Positions 26,400 to 34,480 of a stretch of 64,000 nt of DNA are shown here, piece after piece; position 1 is the first letter of the stretch, and every line of letters starts with the position of its first letter. Position numbers and translations under genes: made by a program. Origin of the DNA: PALSA-612 sp963776735 (GTDB taxonomy: Bacteria; Actinomycetota; Thermoleophilia; Gaiellales; Gaiellaceae); contig CAVZNV010000022.1 in NCBI GenBank assembly GCA_963776735.1, positions 124,001 through 188,000 of the forward strand, given 5' to 3'. The notes beneath the pieces were generated by a model, which was not told the origin of the DNA, did no database searches, and worked only from the letters and a program-made list of their open reading frames with translations.

Positions 26400-26711
26400 T
26401 CAGAGCGTCTTCCTGAAGCTCGAACGTGTTTCAGGCGCCCTAGCCGGGCGCGAGTGGGCCGCGTCACTGGGAGCGCCGCTGAGCGCGTATCCGGCGTAGA
26501 GGTTGTCCGGGTTGTTCATCTCGGCCATCGGGCGGGCGTAAATGCCCTTCCCCCACGCCGAGATCGCCTGGTTGAGCGCGATCAGATACGAGTCGCCGCG
26601 GCCGGCGGCGATGGCGCGCCCGGCGTGATCGCCTCCTTGCGGATCGGCCCGAACGTCGAGAAGAGCGACGCGAACGGAGCGCCGAACCCCTGGCCCTGAC
26701 CCCGGGCGCGG
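26400..26711 (-). pseudogene. Remnant of a GH26-like (mannanase-like) protein
   Basis: The 513-bp gap 26268-26780 has no intact gene. On the minus strand two frames together read as a glycosidase fragment: QGFGAPFASLFSTFGPIRKE (ending ITPGAP), then, in another frame, AAGRGDSYLIALNQAISAWG and IYARPMAEMNNPDNLYAGY. The RPMAEMNN stretch with a possible catalytic Glu recalls GH26-like domains. N-terminal and C-terminal parts are missing and the frames do not join, so this looks like a decayed gene. The family name is a recollection of pattern, not a search result. Confidence 0.45.
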
Positions 26712-26780
26712 CGCGCGATGGCTCCCATACCGGCCCGCGAGTCTACGACACGCTCGCTTTCCCTACACTCAGTGCTCCGC

Positions 26781-27201
26781 GTGAGCCCGATCTTTCGACG
26801 TGCTGGGACGAGGACGAAGCTGCCGCCCGCGGGTGTCCTGCGGCGCGAGCGTCGTGCGCTTCTGCGCTACCGGGAGGAGCGGCTTCGCGACCTCGGCGGC
26901 CTGCTGCTGGAGATGTTCCGTCGTGACCGGTTCCGCGAGGATCTCGTCCGCGAGCGGTGCGAGGAACTGCTCGAGATCGACGACCATCTCGCCGCGCTCG
27001 ACTCGCTGCTCGGGCTGTCCTGGTCGCCGCCCGAACCGGCCCGCTGCGCCTGCGGCGCGCCGCTTCCGGACGACGCCCGCTTCTGTCCCGCCTGCGGCCG
27101 GTCGGTCGTCGGCGCACCGCAGGCGGACGTCCAGGTCGTCCACGAGGCGAAGCCGGCCGCCGAACTGCAGCGCCGGAACGCCCGAGGCCGCCGAGAGCTG
27201 A
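26781..27201 (+). CDS. Double-zinc-ribbon-type small protein (possible 3' frameshift)
   Basis: The charged helical N-terminal part (PPAGVLRRERRALLRYREER ... LGGLLLEMFRRDRFREDLV) is followed by one zinc ribbon, CACGAPLPDDARFCPACGRS. From 26781 the frame stays open past the next gene's start. Dropping one base near 27171-27178 instead ends it at 27201 (AGTPEAAES), 3 nt before the next GTG, which is the more natural end. The GTG at 26781 lies 11 nt after TACACT. Function unknown; probably an operon with the next gene. Confidence 0.6.
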
Positions 27202-27204
27202 GCC

Positions 27205-27801
27205 GTGTCCTCACTCCCGCCCGAACCGGTCTGCCGGACCTGCGGCGCGCCTGCGGAGCGCGGCCAGGAGTACTGCCTCGAGTGCGGCAGTCGGCTCGTC
27301 TCGGCGCGCAGCGTCCCCGCCGTCGCCACCTGGATCCTGCCCTCCGTGATCGCGCTCGTCGTCGCGACCGCGGGCGCGGCGGCGGCGATCGCGGCCACGC
27401 ACGACCACGCGCGCAAGGGAAGCGGTGCGCTCGTCGCCGTCTCCCCGCTCCGTCCGGCTCCGCGCGTCCCGGTCGTCCCACCCGTCAAGCCGAAGCCGCA
27501 CACGAAGCCGCAGAAGACGTCGCAGCTCATGGCCTGGCCGGCCGGCAACGGCTACTCGATCATCCTCGCGACGATCCCCCTCACCCAGGGCGCGACCGCA
27601 GCGCGGGCGAAGGCGCTCGCGGCTCTGAAGGCGGGCCTGCCCCAGGTCGGCGTGCTCGTCTCGTCGAGCTTCGCAAGCCTCCAGCCCGGCTATTACATGG
27701 TCTTCAGCGGCGTCTATGTGTCGCTGGCCGAGGCGCAGTCGTCGCTCACAACCGCGAAGACGACCTTCCCCGGCGCCTACGCGCGCCCCGTCGTCCGCTA
27801 G
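27205..27801 (+). CDS. Zinc-ribbon membrane protein with C-terminal SPOR-like domain
   Basis: The 198-aa protein has an N-terminal zinc ribbon (CRTCGAPAERGQEYCLECG), one transmembrane helix at about 44-64 (VIALVVATAGAAAAIAAT), a Pro/Lys linker, and an extracytoplasmic domain with GYSIILATIPLTQGATAARA and GYYMVFSGVYVSLAEA, the pattern of SPOR-like peptidoglycan-binding domains. GTG start directly behind the preceding zinc-ribbon gene. A role at the cell envelope is likely; no partner is identifiable. Confidence 0.75.
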   Translation: MSSLPPEPVCRTCGAPAERGQEYCLECGSRLVSARSVPAVATWILPSVIALVVATAGAAAAIAATHDHARKGSGALVAVSPLRPAPRVPVVPPVKPKPHTKPQKTSQLMAWPAGNGYSIILATIPLTQGATAARAKALAALKAGLPQVGVLVSSSFASLQPGYYMVFSGVYVSLAEAQSSLTTAKTTFPGAYARPVVR

Positions 27802-27888
27802 CCGTTCTCTGATCGGCAAACGATCGTCCAGAGTTTGTAACAGCGCCCCGGGAGGAGTAAGATGCGGCCGGACGGGGGAGACGATCCC

Positions 27889-27907
27889 GATTAACCTTCG
27901 CTTAATC
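27889..27907. promoter_or_regulatory. Inverted repeat GATTAA-N7-TTAATC upstream of the 27951 gene
   Basis: An AT-rich dyad in otherwise GC-rich sequence, 44 bp before the ATG at 27951. A GATACT hexamer at 27938-27943 lies 7 nt before that ATG and is a plausible -10, so the dyad would lie just upstream of the promoter. Confidence 0.35.
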
Positions 27908-27950
27908 AGCCTTTTCGAGCAGTTAACGGGGAGCTGAGATACTGAAACCG

Positions 27951-28403
27951 ATGGACGACCGGGTAGCAGAGATCCAGGCCGGTATGTATCAGTATTCGAG
28001 AGCCATCTACCGGTCGATTAAGGACCTGACCGACCCTTACGTCGACCACCAGACGCAGCTGGTCTACCGCCGCGCCGTCCTCGAGGCGTGCGAGCAGACG
28101 ATGGAGCGCCTGGCCACCGATCCGCACTACTTCGCGACCCCGGACCGGACGCTGTTCCAGGACATCCGGCGCTACTTCCCGATCACGAACCAGGCGCAGG
28201 TCGCCTGGGCCGTGACCAAGGTCGTCGGCGCCGCGTGCGACTTCATCCAGGACCAGATCGACGCCGGCGCGTTCGACGGAGGCGTCGCGCGCTGCCGCGC
28301 GACGACCCGCAAGGGCAAGCCGTGCCAGCGCACGCCGCTGCCCGAGCGCGAGTACTGCCCGTCGCACCAGCACCTCGAGCAGCGCTCGAAGGTCGCCGCG
28401 TAG
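27951..28403 (+). CDS. Conserved protein with C-terminal CxxxxxxxC-CxxH finger-like motif
   Basis: The 150-aa protein has a helical N-terminal two thirds (YSRAIYRSIKDLTDPYVDHQ) and a C-terminal small metal-binding-like motif CRATTRKGKPCQRTPLPERE followed by YCPSH, similar to short Cys/His motifs seen near the ends of many phage and bacterial proteins. Leaderless promoter likely. It ends 44 bp before the WYL-regulator gene in the same direction and could be expressed with it. Function unknown. Confidence 0.7.
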   Translation: MDDRVAEIQAGMYQYSRAIYRSIKDLTDPYVDHQTQLVYRRAVLEACEQTMERLATDPHYFATPDRTLFQDIRRYFPITNQAQVAWAVTKVVGAACDFIQDQIDAGAFDGGVARCRATTRKGKPCQRTPLPEREYCPSHQHLEQRSKVAA

Positions 28404-28447
28404 CGCGTTTCAGCCGCTCGGGTCCGAGGCTGTAAGCTCGGGCCTCG

Positions 28448-30466
28448 ATGTCGCACGACACCGACAAGCTGATCCGTCAGCTCTCGCTGGTCGCGTTCCT
28501 GATGGCCGATCGGCGCCCGCTGACCGCCCGCGACGTCAAGCAGAACGTCGAGGGCTACTCGGAGATGTCGGACGAGGCGTTCGCACGCCGCTTCTACTCG
28601 GATCGCGCAGAACTGCTCTCGCTGGGCGTGCCGCTGCAGTCCCAGCGCGACGAGTTCACGGGCGAGGAGCTGTACACCCTTCGCACCGAGAACTACTTCC
28701 TCAAGCCGCTTCAGCTCACGGACGACGAGCTGGCGGCGTTGCAGACCTGCCTCTACCTGCTCGAGGGCCAGTTCGCCTACGCCGAGCCGTTCCGGCTCGC
28801 CCTCCAGAACCTGACGCTCGGCCGGCCGGGCTTCCGCAACGCGCCGACCGACATCGCCGAGCGCGTCGAGGTTCGCGATCCCGACTACTCGCCCGAGCTC
28901 GCGGGCCGGCTCAGCAAGCTGGAGACGGCGATCTCGAAGCAGCGCACGGTGAAGTTCGAGTACTGGTCGATCGCCCGCGGCATCCAGCGCGAGCGCACGA
29001 TCGACCCGTACGCGTTGCTGCCGCACGAGGGAAGCTGGTACGTCGTCGGTCGCGACCACGAGAGCGACGCGATCCGGACGTTCAAGGTGCTGCGGATTCG
29101 GCGCGACATCAAGTTCGCGACCCGGCGTGAGCGCGACTTCCGGCTCCCGAAGGAGTTCGACGTCGCCAAGGAGCGGCCGCGGCCGCCCTGGCAGCTCGGC
29201 GAGATCGTCGGCGAGGCGCGGATCGAGCTGACCGGGGACACGGCGTGGTGGGTCGAGCGCACCTACCGCAAGCCCCACGGCTACGTCGAGGACGGAGTCT
29301 TCGTCACCGAGTACGCCGACCTGTCGCATCTCGCCGCGTGGATCCTGCGCCTGGACGGCCGCGCCGTGCCGCTCGAGCCGGACGGGCTGCGCCGCGAGGT
29401 CGCCGTCGGCCTCCGCCGGGTCGCCGCGATCCACACCACGCCACCGCCCGTACCCGCCAAGCCGAAGCCGGTCGTGGCCGAGGAGCTGCCGGAGCGGCCC
29501 ACCGGCCCGGTCAGCCCGGAGCGGTTCGGGATCCTGCAGGCGCTGCTCGCGTACCTGCTCGCCGCCTGCGGCGAGGAGTCGAGTGCCGTCATCCCCACGC
29601 GCGACCTCGTCGAGCGATTCCCGCAGATTCCCGAGGAGGCGGTCGAGGAGCACCTGTCGCTGCTCAACCTCGTCAACTTCGGCGGCGGCTGCTACGCCGT
29701 CTACGCGGAGCTGCGCGGCGACGAGATCCGCGTCGACAAGGAGCTCTTCGGCGACACGTTCCGCTCTCCCCCGCGCCTGACGCCGCTCGAGGCCCGCGCG
29801 ATCCGGCTCGCGCTCGAGTTCGTCGGGCCGATGATCGCCGCCGAGGCGCACCGGCCGCTCGACCGCGTCCGCAAGAAGCTCGAGGAGACGTTCGGCGAGT
29901 TCGACCTGCAGCCGACCGCGCCCGCCAAGCCGGACAAGGCCGAGGAGACGCTGATCCGAACCCTCAGCGACGCGATCAAGAACCGCGAGCTGGTCGAGAT
30001 CGAGTACTGGAAGGTCGGCGAGGACCAGGCCGTGCTGCACGTCGTCGAGCCGTACGTGCTCGAGCGCGAGCTCCCGTACTGGTACGTGCACACGTGGGAC
30101 CGCACGCGGGATGCACAACGGAGCTTCCGGCTCGACCGGATGCGCGAGGCGCGGCCGGCAGGCGAGACCTTCGAGCCGCGCGAGGGCTTCGAGCCCGTGC
30201 GGCTGCGCGACGCGCGAGTCGCCCGCATCCTCTACTCGAAGCAGGTCGCGCGCTGGGAGGTCGAGCGCGGCGCACAGGAGCTCGTCGACGGCACGGCGCT
30301 GATGGAGGAGAAGGTCGGCAGCCCCGAATGGCTCGTCAGCGAGATCCTGCGGTTCCTCGGCGAGGCCGTCGTGCTCGAGCCGGAGGACCTGCGCAAGCTC
30401 GTCGCCACGCGGGCGAAGACGCTGCTCAGTTCGCTCGGGTTGTCGCGCCTCCGCGTTCCCGCGTAG
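28448..30466 (+). CDS. pafBC: Double WYL-domain regulator, fused PafB-PafC type
   Basis: The 672-aa protein consists of two similar halves, each with a helix-turn-helix region, a WYL domain and a C-terminal (WCX) extension. Half one has LIRQLSLVAFLMADRRPLTA, VKFEYWSIARG and GSWYVVGRDHES; half two starts near residue 360 and has VEIEYWKVGED and YWYVHTWDR. PafBC in mycobacteria and Arthrobacter activates the SOS-independent DNA-damage response, as a heterodimer or as a fusion; this fits the fused form. Its end overlaps convergent queG by 41 nt. Confidence 0.85.
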   Translation: MSHDTDKLIRQLSLVAFLMADRRPLTARDVKQNVEGYSEMSDEAFARRFYSDRAELLSLGVPLQSQRDEFTGEELYTLRTENYFLKPLQLTDDELAALQTCLYLLEGQFAYAEPFRLALQNLTLGRPGFRNAPTDIAERVEVRDPDYSPELAGRLSKLETAISKQRTVKFEYWSIARGIQRERTIDPYALLPHEGSWYVVGRDHESDAIRTFKVLRIRRDIKFATRRERDFRLPKEFDVAKERPRPPWQLGEIVGEARIELTGDTAWWVERTYRKPHGYVEDGVFVTEYADLSHLAAWILRLDGRAVPLEPDGLRREVAVGLRRVAAIHTTPPPVPAKPKPVVAEELPERPTGPVSPERFGILQALLAYLLAACGEESSAVIPTRDLVERFPQIPEEAVEEHLSLLNLVNFGGGCYAVYAELRGDEIRVDKELFGDTFRSPPRLTPLEARAIRLALEFVGPMIAAEAHRPLDRVRKKLEETFGEFDLQPTAPAKPDKAEETLIRTLSDAIKNRELVEIEYWKVGEDQAVLHVVEPYVLERELPYWYVHTWDRTRDAQRSFRLDRMREARPAGETFEPREGFEPVRLRDARVARILYSKQVARWEVERGAQELVDGTALMEEKVGSPEWLVSEILRFLGEAVVLEPEDLRKLVATRAKTLLSSLGLSRLRVPA

Positions 30467-31358
30467 CGTTCTCCTCGGCGATCCGCGCGTTGCGCTGCAG
30501 GTAGCGCCCGTCGTTGCCGGGCACGTAGAGGCGGGCATAGCGCCGTCGCAGCTCGTCGGGATCGGACTCAAGCCACTCCCGAAGAGACACGACCGGCTCG
30601 GCGCCCTCGGTGAGCGGCCGGTCGGCGCGCCGCTTCTCGATCCCGCGGTTCCACGGGCAGACGTCCTGGCAGATGTCGCAGCCGTAGACGCTGTCGCCGA
30701 GCTCGGCGCGGTACTCCTCGGGCGCGTCGTGCCGCGACTGCGTCCAGTACGAGAGGCACCGAGTCGAGTCGAGCACGCCGGGCTCGTCCAGCGCACCGGT
30801 CGGGCAGGCGTCGATGCAGAGGCGGCACTCGCCGCAGTCGAGCTCGAGGCGCGGGGTCGACTCGATCTCGACGTCCGTGACGAGCGTCCCGAGCACGACC
30901 CACGAACCGTGCCGTCGAGTGATGATCATCGTGTTCTTGCCGTAGAAGCCGACGCCCGCGCGCGACGCGGCCTCGCGATCGACGTGCTGGTTCTCGTCCA
31001 CGAGCACGCGATACGTGCCTCCGAGCCGCTTTCCGAGCGCCTCGAGCTTCGCGCGCAGATCCGCGTAGGCGTCGTGCCACGTGTAGCGCGGCAGCCGCCC
31101 CTCCCCCGGTCCGGGCTCCGGGCCCGGTTCCCAGTAGCAGAGTGCGGCCGAGACGACCGTGCGTGCCCCGGGAACGAGCAGTTCGGGATGACACGACACC
31201 TCCGGCCGGGCCATGGTGAAGCGCATGTCCGCGAAGAGCCCGCGCGCCTGCCGCTCGCGGATGTGCCGCTCGGTCTCGCCGTACGGCTCGGCGGGCGCGG
31301 CGCCGACGACGTCGATGCCGAGCTCCTCGGCGAGCCGGCTGAGCTCGGCCCCGGTCAT
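30426..31358 (-). CDS. queG: Epoxyqueuosine reductase QueG
   Basis: Cobalamin- and iron-sulfur-dependent reduction of epoxyqueuosine to queuosine in tRNA. The 310-aa product starts LSRLAEELGIDVVGAAPAEP, has GVGFYGKNTMIITRRHGSW (cobalamin-domain hallmark), and two [4Fe-4S] motifs, CGECRLCIDACPTGA and CDICQDVCPW. ATG at 31358 gives the family start; the longer ORF would overlap the divergent MarR gene. With queA and tgt elsewhere in the window, the tRNA-level queuosine steps are complete. Confidence 0.95.
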   Translation of the reverse strand: MTGAELSRLAEELGIDVVGAAPAEPYGETERHIRERQARGLFADMRFTMARPEVSCHPELLVPGARTVVSAALCYWEPGPEPGPGEGRLPRYTWHDAYADLRAKLEALGKRLGGTYRVLVDENQHVDREAASRAGVGFYGKNTMIITRRHGSWVVLGTLVTDVEIESTPRLELDCGECRLCIDACPTGALDEPGVLDSTRCLSYWTQSRHDAPEEYRAELGDSVYGCDICQDVCPWNRGIEKRRADRPLTEGAEPVVSLREWLESDPDELRRRYARLYVPGNDGRYLQRNARIAEENATRERGGATTRAN

Positions 31359-31373
31359 GCAAGGATTGTGCCC

Positions 31374-31865
31374 GTGTCCCGCCGCCGGCCGGTCGAGCTC
31401 CTTCCGAACGCAGCGCTCGACGAGCCGCCGCGGATGCACGTCCTCTTCGACCTGACCGCGGCGCTCAACGTCTCCGACACCTACGTCGTCGAGTTCCTCG
31501 GCGACCCGAAGCTCGCAGACAGCTACGGGCTGCTCAGCCTGATCGGGGCGGCGAAGTCGATCACGACCACCGAGGTCGCCGCGCGGCTCGGGACACCCGT
31601 GACGACCGCCTCCGACCGGATCCGGCGACTCGAGGAGCGCGGGCTCGCCGAACGCCGGCCGAACCCGGCGGACGGACGCTCGAGCCTCGTCTCGCTCACC
31701 CCCGAGGGCCAAGCCGCCTTCGAGAGCACCTGGCCCGCCTGGCGCGACGCGGTCGTCGCGCTCGAGAACGAGCTGTCGGTGCCGTCGTCGCAGGTCGCGG
31801 ACGCGATCCGCGAGCTCGACCGCGCCATGCGTGCCGTGCTGAGCAGCCGCACGCTGGACAACTAG
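31374..31865 (+). CDS. MarR-family transcriptional regulator
   Basis: The 163-aa protein has the winged-helix core SLIGAAKSITTTEVAARLGT, VTTASDRIRRLEERGLAERR and the wing PADGRSSLVSLTPEGQAAFE. It is divergent from queG; 15 bp separate the start codons if GTG 31374 is used (GTG 31368 and ATG 31434 are alternatives). A 16-bp palindrome lies 20 bp after its stop, in front of the propeller gene, which is therefore a likely target. Confidence 0.85.
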   Translation: MSRRRPVELLPNAALDEPPRMHVLFDLTAALNVSDTYVVEFLGDPKLADSYGLLSLIGAAKSITTTEVAARLGTPVTTASDRIRRLEERGLAERRPNPADGRSSLVSLTPEGQAAFESTWPAWRDAVVALENELSVPSSQVADAIRELDRAMRAVLSSRTLDN

Positions 31866-31884
31866 TCCGAACCCGTGCTAGTTT

Positions 31885-31900
31885 AGTCCGACTTCGGACT
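31885..31900. promoter_or_regulatory. Palindromic operator candidate for the MarR regulator
   Basis: AGTCCGACTTCGGACT is a perfect 7-2-7 dyad, the size of MarR-family sites. A further direct half-site AGTCCGA begins at 31864, exactly 21 bp (two helical turns) away. A TCTACT hexamer at 31904-31909 just downstream could be the -10 of the propeller gene, so binding would block it. Confidence 0.55.
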
Positions 31901-31920
31901 TTCTCTACTGGAGGGTCGCC

Positions 31921-32841
31921 GTGCTCAGGATCGTCGTCGTCACCTTCGCACTCGTCGCGCTGACCGCCGGACTCGCAGCCGGCGCCGCCGAGCGCGCCCA
32001 CGTCGTCGCGCGCATCGCCACGGGCATCGCGCCCTGCTCCGAGACCGGCGGCTTCGGCGCAGTGTGGGTCGGCGACTACGGCTCCGCGGACGTCGCCCGG
32101 ATCGACCCGAAGACGAACAAGGTGACGAAGCGCATCCCGGTCGACGTCAGCCCTTGCGGGATCGGCATCGGCGCCGGGGCGGTCTGGGTGGACGGGTACG
32201 GCACCGGCTTCGTCGAGCGGATCGACCCGCGCAAGCTGAGGGTGACGGGCCGCGTGCGCGTCGCACCGGGCAACACGCTCTGGGACGTGACGTTCGGCGC
32301 CGGCTCGGTCTGGGGCACCGACTACACGGGCGGCGTCGTGATCCGGATCGATCCCCGCACGCTGCGCGTCGTCAAGCGGATCAAGGTCGACGGCTTCCCG
32401 TCCAACCTCCGCTACGGCGACGGGTCGGTCTGGGTCGGCAACCAGAGCGGGACGACCATGTTCCGCATCGACCCGACGACGAACGCGGTGACCGAAATCG
32501 ACGTCGGCCATCAGAGCCCGGATTCGCCGGCCGTCTCCGCCGGCGCGGTCTGGGTCGCCGACCGGCTCGACAACGCGGTCACGCGCATCGACCCGACGAC
32601 GAACCAGGCTGTCGCGACCGTCCCGGTCGGGCTCCACCCCGCCAACCCGGCGATCGCACCGAACGGCGTCGTCTTCGTTCCGCTCAGGGGCGAGAACAAG
32701 GTCGCCTGGATCGACCCGGCCACGAACACCGTCGGCGGCAAGATCGCGGTCGGCCAGGGGCCGTTCCCGGCCGCCGAGGCGTTCGGCGACATCTGGGTGC
32801 CGAGCAACCTCGGGACGCAGGTCTTCCGCATTCGCCCCTAG
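31921..32841 (+). CDS. Secreted YncE/Vgb-like beta-propeller protein
   Basis: The 306-aa product has a signal peptide (MLRIVVVTFALVALTAGLAAG) followed by about six blades of 40-45 residues. Each blade carries GAVWV or GSVWV and a strand of the type V.RIDPKTNKVTKRI. This is the fold of virginiamycin-B-lyase-like and YncE-like proteins; lyase active-site residues cannot be assigned. A GGAGG ribosome site (31911-31915) precedes the GTG. Likely controlled by the adjacent MarR regulator. An extracytoplasmic binding protein is the safest description. Confidence 0.8.
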   Translation: MLRIVVVTFALVALTAGLAAGAAERAHVVARIATGIAPCSETGGFGAVWVGDYGSADVARIDPKTNKVTKRIPVDVSPCGIGIGAGAVWVDGYGTGFVERIDPRKLRVTGRVRVAPGNTLWDVTFGAGSVWGTDYTGGVVIRIDPRTLRVVKRIKVDGFPSNLRYGDGSVWVGNQSGTTMFRIDPTTNAVTEIDVGHQSPDSPAVSAGAVWVADRLDNAVTRIDPTTNQAVATVPVGLHPANPAIAPNGVVFVPLRGENKVAWIDPATNTVGGKIAVGQGPFPAAEAFGDIWVPSNLGTQVFRIRP

Positions 32842-32910
32842 CACCTCCGCAGGGCCCGTCCGCGCCGACTCCCGCGGGCGGGCCCCGGCGGCGCTGTACG
32901 ATCCGCCGCC

Positions 32911-33898
32911 GTGAAGGCGATCCGGATCCACGAGGACGGCGGGCCCGAGGTCCTGCGTTACGAAGACGCGCCCGACCCCGAGCCTGGGACCGACCAGGTA
33001 CTCATCCGCCTCCGGGCGGCGTCGCTGAACCACCTCGACGTCTGGGTGCGGAAGGGCTTGCCCTCGGTGCCCAAGCCGCGGATCCTGGGCGCCGACGGCG
33101 CGGGCGTCGTCGAGGCGCTCGGCGACGGCGTACTCGGGTTCGAGCCGGGCCAGCGCGTCGTCATCAACCCGGGCGTGATCGCCGGCGGGCGCATGCACGT
33201 GGTCGGCGAGGCCATGGACGGCACGCACGCCGAACTGGTCGCCATACCCGAGCGAAACGTGTACCCGATTCCCGAGACGCTGTCGTTCGAAGAGGCGGCG
33301 GCGTTCCCGCTCGTCTTCGAGACGGCGTACCGGATGCTGGTCACGCGCGCGCGGCTCAAGCTTGGCGAGACGGTGTTCGTCTGGGGCATCGGCGGCGGCG
33401 TGGCGACGGCGGCGTTGGCGATCGCGAAGGCGTTCGGAGCGCGCGTGATCGTCACGTCGTCGAGCGAGGAGAAGCTTGCGCGCGCCCGCGAACTGGGCGC
33501 CGATGAGACGATCGACCACGGCACGCGAAGACGTTCGCGCGCGGATGAAGGAGCTGACCGAGGGTGCGGGCGCCGACGTCGTCGTCGAGACGGTCGGCGA
33601 CGCAACCTGGAAGACGTCGCTCGAGATCGCGGCGGCGCGCGGCCGGATCGTCGTCTGCGGCGCGACCACGGGCCCGAACCCGCCGGCCGGCCTGCACCGC
33701 GTCTGGTGGAAGGAGCTCGACGTCCTCGGGTCGACGATGGGCTCGAAGGAGGACTTCGAGGCATGTCTCGACCTGGTCACGAGCGGCCGTGCACGGCCGG
33801 TGATCGACGAGGTGCTGCCGCTCGAGGAAGCGCGCGCCGGCCACGAACGACTCGAGGCCGGCGAACAGCTCGGCAAGATCGTCTTCAGGATCGACTGA
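32911..33898 (+). CDS. Zinc-type alcohol dehydrogenase/quinone oxidoreductase (frameshifted)
   Basis: Medium-chain dehydrogenase/reductase. The first part reads MKAIRIHEDGGPEVLRYEDA, ILGADGAGVVEALGDGV and the NAD(P)-binding WGIGGGVATAALAIAKAFGA. At 33520-33521 (CACGGCACG) one extra G shifts the frame; the second frame then continues REDVRARMKELTEGAGADVV and ends LEAGEQLGKIVFRID at 33898, the normal family end. Joined length is about 329 aa. The usual GHE zinc motif is replaced by GAD, so it is nearer the zinc-independent quinone-oxidoreductase branch. GTG start 8 nt after TACGAT. Confidence 0.85.
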
Positions 33899-34003
33899 GC
33901 TCGGCGGTAGATCCCGCCGGGCTCGATCGACGGCTCAACAGAGACCGTTCGGGACGCTCGTCCGGCAGGCTCACGGGGGAAACCGGCCGTTTCCCCGGTG
34001 CTA

Positions 34004-34306
34004 CTAGCCGAAGCCGAGGATGAACTTCGCGTCGTCGGACATGCGCTCGGGCGTCCACGGCGGGTCCCATGTGAGCTCGAGCTCGACGTTCTCGACGGAT
34101 TCGAAGTTCGACCGGACGGCGCCGTCGATGTCCTCCTGGATCATCGGGCCGGCCGGGCAGCCCATCGACGTGAGGGTGTGCGTGACCTTGACGGTCGGGC
34201 CGTCGACCGCGACGTCGTAGACGAGCCCGAGCTCGACGATGTCCATCCCCAGCTCGGGATCTTCGACCTGGTGGAGCGCCTCGAACACCTCTTCACGCGT
34301 GGGCAT
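34004..34306 (-). CDS. MIP18/DUF59-family iron-sulfur assembly protein (SufT-like)
   Basis: The 100-aa product starts REEVFEALHQVEDPELGMDI, then VELGLVYDV, and has SMGCPAGPMI with the conserved Cys, the signature of the MIP18/SufT/PaaD family involved in Fe-S cluster delivery. It ends WDPPWTPERMSDDAKFILG, also family-typical. No suf genes are adjacent. The ATG lies 6 nt after TAGACT (34313-34318 complement), so it has its own leaderless promoter although it is last in a co-directional row. Confidence 0.88.
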   Translation of the reverse strand: MPTREEVFEALHQVEDPELGMDIVELGLVYDVAVDGPTVKVTHTLTSMGCPAGPMIQEDIDGAVRSNFESVENVELELTWDPPWTPERMSDDAKFILGFG

Positions 34307-34330
34307 GGTCCGAGTCTAGCCGCGAGCGCG

Positions 34331-34480
34331 CTACTCGCCTTTCGTCGTGTTGCCGCCCGGATGGGTGGGGCCGGTGATCCGGTGGTGAGTCGTGGTCGGA
34401 GCGACGGTCGTCTGCACGTGGGCGCGCGCCCCGCAGGCGGCGAGGACAAGGACAGCGGCGGCAGCGGCAGCGGCCCGCAC
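34331..34480 (-). CDS. Very small lipoprotein (49 aa)
   Basis: GTG directly follows the stop of the 2-phosphoglycerate-kinase gene (TGAGTG). The product begins VRAAAAAAAVLVLAACGARA: a short hydrophobic signal ending in the lipobox LAAC, so a mature lipoprotein of about 34 residues rich in Thr/His/Pro (HVQTTVAPTTTHH). No homology is recognised. Start-stop coupling with the kinase gene and an intact lipobox favour a real gene; its size leaves doubt. Confidence 0.5.
   Translation of the reverse strand: MRAAAAAAAVLVLAACGARAHVQTTVAPTTTHHRITGPTHPGGNTTKGE

Noticed and set aside
26718..27812. 364-aa frame covering two zinc-ribbon genes
   Set aside because: Only the first part is protein-like; after about 27175 it is out of frame with the membrane/SPOR gene starting at 27205.
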